64,000 bases of DNA, taken from NCBI GenBank assembly GCA_008360975.2, contig CM039183.1, positions 76,461,850 to 76,525,849 on the forward strand, read 5' to 3'. The stretch comes from Lichenostomus cassidix. Taxonomy: Eukaryota > Chordata > Aves > Passeriformes > Meliphagidae. A program made the translations under genes and the position numbers. This document shows positions 50,701 through 61,185 of the stretch, piece by piece. The notes under the pieces are model-generated. The model saw only the letters and a list, made by a program, of their open reading frames with translations. It was not told the DNA's origin and made no database searches. How positions within the stretch are numbered: the stretch's first letter is position 1; the number at the start of each line of letters is the position of its first letter.

Positions 50701-53700
50701 GCCCAACACGGCTGTGACCACTGGGCTCAGCAGGCTGGGGTTATGCAAGGTGAAATAAAAAATCACTGCCAGTATTAGAGAAAGGTGAAGGGTTTTGCAA
50801 GAAAAAGTATCTTTGCAAAGAGCAAGTGAGCAAACAAATGTTGTATAAGTTGTGTTATTAACAGCCCAATAAGCATGGTTGTCTTGCCTGCTCTCAGCCC
50901 ATTAGAGAAAGGCAACTGGGTACAGAGGCAATGACAAAGTTTTTGCTTTGCTGATGGTCAAAGAGCCTCCATAAGCTAAAAGAGACTGCTGGGTTTTTGA
51001 CCCTTGGGGAGTTATCTCCATGTCAGTGACCTTGTTCTAGCTAGCAGATGTTCAGGTATTATTTACTATTATTAATATTTAAAGATTATGTAAATGTTTG
51101 TTTTGCTGCCTTCCTTAAACACCCATTTTAAGCATTTCATTTATGACATCTCATATTTCACAGGGAGTCTGTGAATAAGCAGCTTTAGTTGATACTTAAA
51201 ATAGCTGTATCTTCTTTACTGAGGACCAGCCTAATGCTTTACTTTTATTATATTTGCTCATAGCCTAGTAGCCTAATGTTGGCTGGTTCTCACTGTCCTT
51301 TCTGGGCAGCACTTTTGCCAGGATGAACAGAGGGGTGAACAAAGCATGAGTGGTTCACTGAGTGTCAGTATTGAGGGCTGGAATAGAACTTGCTCCTCTG
51401 CTGCTGAACAGCCATCGGTGAGATGCAGAGGGATGAAGCTCTGCAGTCATGAGGCACAAGATGAGCATGTCCTGGTGCTTGGCTGCCTGGAAGCTGCCCA
51501 AATCTAAGAGGTCCCAATCAGATGTACATTCACTAAAAAGTAAATATATATACACACACACACATACATGAAGATACACCGCAAACTATTTTGTATCTTG
51601 CAGACATGGGATCTCTTACAGACGTTTGCAATCTCTCTGCGTGTGCACGAGATACATGTCAGTAAATAAATCCCAAAACTATTAGTTTCCCACATAGATA
51701 TTTTCATCTCAGGGCCTTTATATGCCTCACTCCGTCAAAGATAGATGAGTAGACAGAGACACTGTCTCAGAGAGAAACAACGAGCCTTTGAAAGCACTGC
51801 CAAAAAATAAAGAGATGTCACAATGCTTTAGTCTCAGAGCTGGAGTGGAAAACTGACTCCAGGCATCCTCGTGGTAGTGTGCTCTTCCCTATCTTCCAAA
51901 GCCTGCTCCAGTGTTCAGAAATAAAAACCACATTTGTGCCCATTACTGACTGGGAGCTGACTCACCCTTTGAAGCTTTCATGCTGCTCATGGGTGGGTGG
52001 TTTTAGGTGCAGAGACACACTGGGATGTAAGAGGCTTTAATGTTGGGCACCTTCTGCAATCATTCCTGAACAGGACTTGTGGAAACCTCCTGGGTTCCCT
52101 GGAAAGGTTAACCCCAGGCCGACATCCCACTCAATCTGGGGCAGAGTTTGATATTCAAACTGGAGTATTTGCAACATGAGACAAGCCACAAAGGCTTCTT
52201 CACATCAGAACCCACCCAAAATTGAGACTTTTTGGGTCTGTCCCTTCTTGTACAACCACTGAAAGCAGATGCAAGGTGGGTCTTCCCTAAAGGTATTCTG
52301 AGCATCATTTTTTCTATGTGCAGCACCTAAGCTAAAAGTGTAATGGCTTTCACTCAAGAGCAGGTCTCAAAACAGAGCAAAAGTTTATTGCAGGGGAAAG
52401 GGAAATAAGGAAGCACCCTTGCCATGGATTCTCTGCACATGGGTTGTGAACTTGGCAAAGGAATAAAGAAATATGAAGCCACAAACACCTTGACAGGCTG
52501 GTTCCTGAGTATCTTTTTAGCATTGAAGTTTGATTTGAGACTAGAACATTGACATGTAGGAATTTACAGAAATAAGTCGTGGCTGATTCAGTTTCAGAAG
52601 GCAGTACCTTTATAGTGAGAAGGTGCAAGGGTGCTCCTTCATGTTACATCTAAATCCTTTGCAGAAATTGTGGGGCCAATGGATACTGCCCAATAAAAGA
52701 GAAAGCGGTGCTCTGCCATCACCCCCAGTTTGTGCTTCAGGTCACTTAAATCCTCCCTCAACACACAAATATAAATATCTTCATCAAAAGGAAAATCTCC
52801 TATTTTCCATTTCCAGTTTTTATATTGTCAAATTTGCTAAGGACTGTGCAAATGTCTTGAGTTTGTTTGGAAGCTGCCACTGTTCTCTGAGGTGTAAGGC
52901 GGATTTTTATTTTTAAAAATATTTATTTATTGGCGGATTCATTTCTGTGTTGTAAATAGAAGCCTGTGACTTCTATGAAGTCTTAAGAGTCCAGGGTTTG
53001 TTTTCTGGTTTCGTCAGTCCTGTTGAATTAGGATTTGTGTTCTGCAAGATATTGCTGTGGACAGTGATGGTGATAAATGATGCTGACATGTTTGCTGTTT
53101 CTAAAAGAAACATGTCAGTTGAAGGCTATACAAGTTATCTCTAGACTTGTTCTGTAAATACTTGTTTAATTTTGGATAGTTCCATGAATTTGGCTGATAC
53201 TTTGCAGAGACTCTGAGGTGTGATCTGAAAATCTCTGCTGGACTGCAGTCTTTGAGCAAAGCAGCACTGCTTCCTTTTGTCAGCCATGTCCCCAGCTTTC
53301 ACATGGACCCATTTAGCTTCCTATCCAGCAGTGAAAATCCTAGAGAGGAGCCTGAGCTTTGAGATCTCTCCAGTGTTAAAGTGTTTGAGTCTTTTGTTGC
53401 TTATAATTCTCTAGGACAATCTTTCAATATTTCCTCTTTCTGCAGAAAAGGTGAATATTGATAAAATATTGTTTATGACAAGGAAAGGCTGGTTGATGAG
53501 GGCTTTTTTGCATCTAATGCTGTAATCTAAGTTACTTGTTCTGTCTACTAGTTCAGTTTGTCATACACCATCTCAGCTGTTCTTGTTCCTTCACATTCAC
53601 ACCCTCATCATACTCTGCTCCCTCTCAATAAAGAGGTTTTTTTCCCCTTTCTGCTCATCCCTAGTGACATTTGATGAGGAATTTGGCAAAACACCCAGAG

Positions 53701-56700
53701 CCTCTGTGGTTCAACAGTTTAGTTGCCAGAGGGACAGGATTAAGAAGCTAGCAGTTCCTAATTGACTCCACGGGTTTGTGAGACCAAAGATCTCTTGACA
53801 TTTCTCTCTGACTGATCAACAACCATTTAATTCGGTGGTATGTGCTGTAGCCAACACGACCTTCAAGGAAACCCAGGGTTTGTTTCTGTGGTTTAAAGAG
53901 GTCGTTTCTCGACAGGGCTTCTGTTTTGCTTCAGAAGCTGCATGCACTTTCAGAGTTGCTTGCATCAAGTGCCTCTCCAATATTGCATCTTGCTTGAAGT
54001 TTTCTAGAGTGATGGGCTGAGTGAATGTGCAATTATCATTATCACTTCTGCTCATCGCCAAGAGCAGGACTTGGTGATTCTTGATTCCTGTCACTAGCTC
54101 GCAGGCAGCAACATTTGGGCTGTCCCCACTGGCCCTTTACTCACCCTTCCCTGCTCAGTATAGCCTCTTGTTGAAACCTCCTCCAAAGGGTCCTGGTGTC
54201 TCAAAGTATCCTCATTCCCATTTGTGTGCTCTCTCATTGCCTCAGCCCCAGGTGCTGAATGAGGAGCAGGAAGAAGGAAAAAACAGTGATTGCTCCTGCT
54301 GATTGGAGTAGGCGTTTGCCCCAAAAAGGCAGGGTAAATATTTCTACAGATGGTTTTACAGTCTCATCTTTATCCTTCTGTAGTAAGTACCAAACATTTG
54401 AGTCCAGTGTTCAAATAATTTCTCCCTCTCTCTATTACAATCACTGTTTTATCATCCCCCTAATTTGTGGTTAACTGCAGAAAAGAAAAAAGTAAAAGCA
54501 GTTTCACTAATGTACAGGACACCTAATCCTGCCTTGGACCTCTTCTCTCAAGGGCTTTCCAGACCCTCCAGCTTAACATGGAACACCCTTTATTTTGAGT
54601 TTAAAAAAGGTTCATGTCGGTTCCAGACTGAACCTTAGGCTTTGTCCTTGCACTGAGATATCTGCTGGTTATTGAGTGTTCAATGCAGTAACATGAACAA
54701 AGAAAAGAACATGGACACCATATTTTATCTTTAAGAGCAGACAGGGGAGGAACAGGAGAGAGAGACAGATACCAGCTTGGCAATATTCCAATGTTTATGG
54801 GTTTTGTTTTTAGCTGTTTATTGTTGTTTTCTTGGGTTTTTTAAATCTGTGATTAGTGTTCAGAGAAGCACAGAAATTGCAGCAGTAAATAGACTTTGTG
54901 CGGGTGTTGATTTCCTGAATGAAGGCTAAATTAGGGATTCACACACAGAGAGTCTCTCTTGCAGTCTGGAAGTTGTGGGGGGCTGCCCAGCATGTGTTAG
55001 GCACACAGCCCTCAGCTGAGCAGGCTTGTGTTGTTTCCCTGTTGATTGTACTACACATCAAAATGTCTCTTATCACCACAGATACACTGCTTTTTGCTAC
55101 CTTCTTTAAAATAAACAAAAAACAACAAAGTGAAGCATGTTTTACTGAGCAGGAGAAATGTCACAGGAAAATTCTTTCCGTAAGTTGCAAATGTTTGCTA
55201 GCAATTTTTAAAAAGTATGCAGCACACAGCTGTGTGTCTGAATGTGACATGTAGGTGTTTGGAGGCATCTGGGAGTCATCTCAAAGTGCTGGGCTAGCCA
55301 TGTTTGAGCTTCATTGCTGGGGGCAGCAGTCACTTAAATTGGAATTGGTGGTTCTGTGGAGCCTGGTCCTGCTTCACAGTGCCTCTTCCCAGCACAGCTG
55401 CTGACACACACAGTGGGCACAACAGGCTGGAGCTGTGCATGCAGAAGGGGACAGACAGCATCACCATCAGTGAGCTCTGCAGTAATCAGGTGAGGCTGGC
55501 TTATCAAAGCCCTGGCAGACCTGCACTGGGGCTGGTCACAGCTTGTCTTGTGGGCATGGGGACCCGTGTTCCCTGCTGAGCCTGGGTTGGTGCTTCTTTC
55601 TCCTGCAGCAGAGGCAAACAGAAGGCTGTGTTCCAAAGCCCTGAAGATGTGTGGGAGCCTCTACATGCTGCTGCAGGTACAGGGGCAGGGTGGATGGCAG
55701 CTTGCAAAGTGTGCTGCTCTCTCAGCCACGTTTCTACTCTCTGGTTAGGCTTGTAGCGTGTTCAGAGCTTGGCTGTGGTCTCGAGGAAGAGGCTACTACA
55801 GCTAAGTCATGCATGCAGCAGTGCCTGCTGTGTGTGCTGCTGCAAATATGGGTCTGAGTCTGCAAAGGGATTGTGGTGCATCTTATATATTATCCCACTG
55901 CTAATCAGTTTCAAAACCTAGGTGTTAAAAATCTTTGCAAATCTTCACTGAGGCCACTATGGTCCTTGGAAAATTAATTTCTGTTAGACAAGTCCTAGAC
56001 ATGTCTGCAGAGCTTCTGCTTCCTTTGGCATGGTCTGTCCCACTGCCAGTGCCCAGGCTGGAGACACACCCTGGACTGGGTCATCAGTGTGAGCCTTGTG
56101 AGATGCAGTGCCACACACTGAGAGCACCAGGCAACAGGGGATCCACCTGGGCTGCTCCTCAGCAGCTCCTGCTGACCTGCCCTGCTGGGTCGTGCTTGCT
56201 GTGCATGTTTCAGTAGGCACACACCACCAGAATTTGGGAAAAACTGCATGAGAGCACACTGTGGGGATCTTGAGTCATCTGAGCAGGTCCTGGTCATTAC
56301 TGAGCAGCAGTCCACAGTGAAGTTTTGATATGAGGTTTCTAGTAATAGAGGAGTGTGTATTCATTATGGGATGTTTTCTGCTTATTTACTCTTTGTGAAC
56401 TCTCTGGCTGCTAATTTTAAAACTACTGTGGAAAACTAGTAATATCAGTGAGTCATCTGAATCAAAATGGTGATGGGCTCTTGAGAGATTAATGTGGCTT
56501 GCCTTGTTGGTGAAAAATTAGAAACGTCCAAGGAAGAGTTAATGGCTTGCCATTTCTTCATCTCTGTCCCCTGTTCTTGGGGTTAGATTTGTTCATAAAG
56601 GCCTAAAATTTAAGATAGGATGGCTCAGTTTTTAAAAACATATGCAAATGTTTCACCCAAGCTGTGGATTAACTGGCAAAGTGTCAACATTGCAGCATAT

Positions 56701-59700
56701 GCCAAGGGGAAGATAATTCAGTGTTAACCTTCCATGGTTATTCACTGACTCTTTCCCCAGCCCCCTCATGAAGAACCATTGACAGAAATGTACAACATAA
56801 TCTCAGAAATGTTTGCATGCCACCTTAGAACTGCTAATTAAATGCAGATGATATGAAAGAACATTTATTTACATATCTAAATCCCATTCTCTTTCAGGCC
56901 CTGCCATTCCTGTTGGGGTGGATGTGCAAGTTGAAAGCTTGGACAGCATTTCTGAGGTTGACATGGTATGTAATCCTCTTCTAAGCCTCAATTACTTCTA
57001 GTCATAAAAAGACCCTCTGACTTGAGACCTGTGGGCTTGAAATCATTGGTCAGATGAAAGTAATAGCAGCATCTCTGAAATTCAAAGGGGCTGATATTCA
57101 GAACCAAAGACTTGATAAAACCAGGTGATCAAAGTCTTACCTCTCTATCTCCAGATAAAGATTAAAAGCATGAAGGGAAAAGGGACCTTGAATGGGAGAA
57201 TAATCAGTGCTGTGGAAGATCTATCACAACTAAAAATACAAGCAGCTGCATATGAAGGTTTGAAGGATTATGGTAAAATTCTCATAAGCAGCACTTGCTG
57301 CAGGAGTCTTTTTTTTTCCTTAGGGAATTGTGGAGTTCACATGAGTGCTTACACATGTTTTCCTGTTTGATTTTGGGTAGTTTCATGGTGATTTTTTTTT
57401 TATTGTAGGAAATGGAATAAAAACATTTGAAAGAGAAGTGGAAAGGGGAACATGAAGGAGAAGAGGAAGCTTCTTGGCTCCTTCCTCTTTCTGCTTTTTT
57501 CTCCTTGCTCTTGTGCACCTTTTGTGGTTTAGACAAAACATACAGACAAAGGAAGAGCTTTAGGTTGAGTGTTTTTACCATGGTGCAATTACATCTTCAT
57601 CCCATTTTGGAGGGGTTGGTTTAGATGCCCTTTAAAGGTCCCTTCCAACTCACACTATTCTGTGTTCTGTGATTAAAACCAGGGAGCTTGCCTGCCTGGA
57701 TATTGAAAGAGAGTGTTTGGGGCTATGCATGCAGTGAGGTGTGTGGGAGGGAACTGTCAGCACAGGAAATGGCTGCCAGGAGGAGAACTGGGGCTCTAGG
57801 GTATCAAGATAATGTTAGAGCAGAAAAGAGGCCCTAATTAGTGCAAGTAAATAACTCACAGTGCTTTCTGTCAGGAGCATCGGATTCAACAAAAATCTTG
57901 CCTGTCAGAAGGCTTCGAGGTCAGTTCTCTCCCTTGGCTGTTGGTAGTTCCTATTTTCCCAGCTCATGACAAGTACTTTCTAAGCAGCTGCTGACATGTA
58001 TTTGGGGTGGAAGATCAGTCTGAGTTCTGTTGGTGTGTTTCTCCAACAGACTGTCCCAGCATGGGTGTTTGCAGGGAGGACAGTGGGCAGGAAGCTGTCT
58101 GCATGGCCAGGGGACTGGGGCTGGCTGTGCCTGCAGCAGGGTGCCCTCCTTGTCTTCCCACTGCAGGCAGGGCTTGTTTCAAACTGCTCTGGAGTGGCCC
58201 TGGAAACCAGGTACCTTCAGCTGGGCAGTCCTTAGCTGTCATTGCTTGAGCAGGCAGCCGGTGCCCTAAAGAAGCACCAGACTGAAGCATCACCAACCTC
58301 AATCCACTGTATCTGCAAGACTGTGTGTGACACTGACAGCAGCCAGGGGCTGTTTAAAGCATATGGGGTTAAAACTGGTGCCTGTCTGGTCGACATGGAT
58401 GGCCTGCTGCTGTGTGCAGTGGCAGGGCGTGCTCTGGAGGCTGCCTGGAGCATGGAACAAACACAAAATGTGCCAAAATTGAGGAACTTGAGCATGTTCA
58501 TTGGCTGTACCTCTGGTAGGTACTATTGTTCTCCCAATTTGTAAAATCTTGTTTTCCGAGGGACTTTTCTATTTGTGTGTGCTGAAACAAACCCCTTTTC
58601 TTGCTTGTAAATAGCATGTGCACTGGTCAGAAAGGAACAAGCAGTCAGCACACTGCCTCTTTTGAATCTTGCAGTGAAAAAACCTCAAGTTGGATTTTAT
58701 ACTTAGAAGCTGTTGTCAGCTGCTACTTTGGCTCATGTTTGCAGCATTTGGTGCACTGTGTTGGCCACTGGAGAGAGAGGAGAGATGGCCATTGCAGAGT
58801 CCACTGTGTTGGCTCTTTGGAGAGAAAAAGGGGCTGAAGGTGAGAGATGAGAAGCTCCTGTCTGCTAGGACAGGGAAAGGGGTGGCCTGGAAAGCAGTGG
58901 GTTCATTCCCATGCTGTGCCTACAGACAGTCTCTTCCCCCTCCCCTGTGGTGGCTGTAAGCCTTGCTGAGGGTGCCTGGCTGAGGCTCCCTCTTCCCTGG
59001 GCTCTGATGATGGAGCTGCCCAGAGGCATTTTGCAGCCACAGCCTCAGGCGGCCTGGCTGTCCTGGTTTTGGCTGGGATAGAGCTAATTTTCTTCTTAGT
59101 AGCTGGTACAGTGCTGTGTTTTGGATTTAGTATGAGAATAATACTGATAACACAGTATTTTGGTTGTGGCTCAGTAGTGCTTACCCTGAGTCAAGGACTT
59201 TTCAGTGTCTTGTGCTCTGCCAGTGAGGAGAGGCACAAGAAACTGTGAGAGAGCATGGCCAGCACAGCTGACCTGAACTAGCCAAAGGGTTATTCCATAC
59301 CACAGAATGTCATACCCACTGTATAAACTGGGGGAATTCACTGGGAGAGGCTGATCACATCTGGAGGATGTGCTGGGTGTCTGTCAGCAACTGAACTGTG
59401 CATCCCTTGTTTTTCTGGGGTTTTGCCCCTCTCCCTCTTTTAATCTCCCTTTTCATTACTCTTCCTCTTGCTACTTACTTTATTTCAATTCTTAAACTCT
59501 TTTTATATCAACCCAACTTTTTTGAGTCTACTCCCCATCTCATCAGCTGGGGGTGTGGGGAGGGAGGAGTGAGCAAGTGTCTGTGTGGTACTGAGTTGCT
59601 GGCTGGGGATACCCCACGAGAATGGTCCTCCTCTCCTGGAGCCCCATGTCCCTCTATCTCATGTCATGGCCAGGCAACTGGTAACCCTGAATAGGTTACC

Positions 59701-61185
59701 AGCAACTTGCTAACTTGCACTGAGTCGTAAGAAAGCAGCAAGTGTGCCTCTTCCTTGCCTTCCTTTCTCCCAGCTCTGGTCAAACTGATGAGCTTGATGC
59801 CCAGCCACTGAGGCTGACTCTTCCAGCCAGGTTACAACCTAAGCTCTGCCAGTGGCAGTAGCTGCTGAAATTGTTGGTTTGGGACTATAGCTGTAAGGGG
59901 AAGGTGGCCAGTGTCCTGTGCCCAGTAAGGAACAGGATCTGGCAGCACCTCTGGGAGGAGTAGTGAGGGAGCCTGGCAGCAGTCTGATAAGCTGGGGACA
60001 TGCAGGTGGGTGGGCAGAAGTGTCCCCCTGGCCAGTCTCTGCCATGGTCAGAGAAGGAGGTGTCTGGCCAACTCTGTACCGTGCAGGGCAGCAAGGTGAG
60101 GACTGGCACTAGAGCCTTCTTTGACAAACTAATGAAAAACCTACTGGCAATGCAAGGCTATTGTGAGACAGCCCTTTAAAGCAGAGAGCCAGGGTAACTG
60201 ATTGTCACTGTCACCAAATGGATTGGTTGTGATTTCAGAAAGTGGTTGCCACAAGGTTAGGGAGAAACCCTGGCCTGTGTTGCTGCCTGCTCAGGCTTGG
60301 CAGCTGCAGCTCCCATAACCACTTGCTTAATTGGGAATATAAAGGAAAGAAGTGTGTTTGATCTCTCAGCATGAGAAAGTAGATTCAGCTCTAAAAGCAG
60401 CAGCTGCCAGGTTGGGATCAACAAACAGATGTTTTCCTTTATGTGACTGAAGCTCCTGCTCCCTGAAGAAGCCTAAAAGGGAAATTTATTTACATATTTA
60501 TGTGGTAGGAAATACAGTACCCTTACTTGGTTGCTATTTGCAATAATTATTTTGGGTCATAAATTGCTTAGTTTTTAACCTGACCATTAAGCTGACTTTC
60601 AAAGTTTTTCCTCTTGATCATCCTTTTGCTACCATAATACTGTGAGATAATTTTGCCAGAATTGAAGAATTGTTTCTGCAGGGCGTTGCTTCTCTTGGCT
60701 TGTATTTATATCCCATTTGGGACTGAACATTACTGGGTAGTGTAATAAATCCATTAGATGGTTATTCTTTGTTTTGGCTGAAATTATTTTGTCAGGAAAA
60801 TCTATTCACTGAGAGCATTGACCTAGGAAAAAATCAAGAGTTGAGAGTGGAGAGATTTCATCTACCTGGTGGGAGTGAGTTTTCTTTGTGGTATGTGCTA
60901 GCTGTAGAGTGCAGCACTGACAGACTCCTCTCTTTTTTTGGTTCTCTTCCTTTTCTTGAAGGATTTTACTATGACCTTGTACTTAAGGCACTACTGGAAG
61001 GATGAGCGTCTCTCATTTCCCAGCACCAACAACAAGAGCATGACCTTTGACGGCAGGCTGGTGAAGAAGATCTGGGTCCCTGATGTCTTCTTCGTGCATT
61101 CCAAGAGGTCCTTCATTCATGACACCACCACAGACAACATCATGCTGCGAGTGTTCCCTGATGGGCATGTTCTCTACAGCATGAG
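40131..61185 (+). CDS. GABRR2: GABRR2, GABA receptor rho-2 subunit (5' part, exons 1-4; continues past the window)
   Basis: Joined segments are 40131-40243, 47835-47941, 56898-56965 and 60962-61185, all with GT-AG borders and matching phases, giving 170 complete codons. The product is a pentameric ligand-gated chloride channel subunit of the Cys-loop family; rho subunits form GABA-A-rho receptors known mainly from retina. Visible are the signal peptide (about residues 1-20), a basic N-terminal stretch, the rho-typical QLLRVDEHDFTMRPAFGG block, and the start of the extracellular binding domain with YLRHYW and WVPDVFFVHSKRS. The Cys-loop, the four membrane helices and the stop would follow from exon 5 onward and are not present before base 64000. 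Rho-2 rather than rho-1 or rho-3 is chosen from the start MPYF and the close overall match to human GABRR2 as I know it, and from synteny with UBE2J1. Confidence 0.95.
41746..41796 (+). repeat. TA/TGTA microsatellite
   Basis: A TA dinucleotide run passes directly into repeated TGTA units; probably length-variable. Confidence 0.9.
46130..46400. promoter_or_regulatory. CpG-rich island inside GABRR2 intron 1
   Basis: About 270 bases with a dozen or more CpG dinucleotides, for example GATGCCGCGGATG, GAAGCGGAGCGC, GTCGGGAGGGCGCC and CTCCGGCTCGCTC. The surrounding intron is CpG-poor. It is preceded by an AT-rich stretch holding TAATTAGA and TAATTAAAG motifs. It may be an enhancer, an alternative promoter or an unmethylated conserved element. 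Confidence 0.4.
47835..47941 (+). CDS. GABRR2: GABRR2 coding exon 2
   Basis: With the split serine it encodes SHIFKRNHDLTKAWKGKTEQ then LLRVDEHDFTMRPAFG and one base. The DEHDF(S/T)MRPAFGG block is characteristic of rho subunits. Borders AG at 47833-47834 and GT at 47942-47943. Confidence 0.95.
47942..56897 (+). other. GABRR2: GABRR2 intron 2 (9.0 kb)
   Basis: Long intron of ordinary composition. The only clear repeat is a short TA/CA microsatellite at 51544-51568. Numerous short open frames on both strands overlap one another and resemble nothing known. I recognise no RNA gene. Confidence 0.8.
51544..51568 (+). repeat. TA/CA dinucleotide microsatellite
   Basis: A short run of TA followed by CA dinucleotides, ending in CATACATG. 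Confidence 0.85.
56898..56965 (+). CDS. GABRR2: GABRR2 coding exon 3
   Basis: Encodes GPAIPVGVDVQVESLDSISE then VDM, using one base from exon 2. This is the first beta strand of the extracellular domain, strongly conserved in the Cys-loop GABA receptor family. Borders AG at 56896-56897 and GT at 56966-56967; it ends in phase 0. Confidence 0.96.
57611..57672 (+). mobile_element. Very short CR1 3' terminus
   Basis: About 60 bases match the end of CR1: AGGTCCCTTCCAACTCACAC followed by TATTCTGTGTTCTGTGA, with the preceding TTGGTTTAGATG block. Severe 5' truncation is normal for this LINE family. Confidence 0.8.
59059..59619 (+). mobile_element. Solo LTR of an avian endogenous retrovirus (copy 2)
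   Basis: Starts TGTCCTGGTTTTGGCTGGGA and runs to about CCCCACGA. It is the same family and orientation as the copy at 14796-15377, with shared blocks in order along the whole length. A TATAAA box is kept at 59322-59327 in the expected middle of the LTR. No internal retroviral region is adjacent. The 3' border is uncertain by a few bases and no target-site duplication was confirmed. Confidence 0.85.
60962..61185 (+). CDS. GABRR2: GABRR2 coding exon 4 (start of ligand-binding domain)
   Basis: Encodes residues 97-170 plus two bases, starting DFTMTLYLRHYWKDERLSFP. The Tyr and Arg of LYLRHYW correspond to known GABA-binding positions of rho receptors on binding loop D, and WVPDVFF is the loop A region. 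An N-glycosylation sequon N-K-S occurs at about residue 120. Exon length (224 bases) and the split Arg codon at the donor (GT at 61186-61187) fit the family gene structure. Confidence 0.97.

Larger units (their letters stand above)
56966..60961 (+). other. GABRR2: GABRR2 intron 3 (4.0 kb)
   Basis: Holds a short CR1 3' end (57611-57672) and a full-length-looking solo LTR (59059-59619). The rest shows no recognisable gene. Confidence 0.85.
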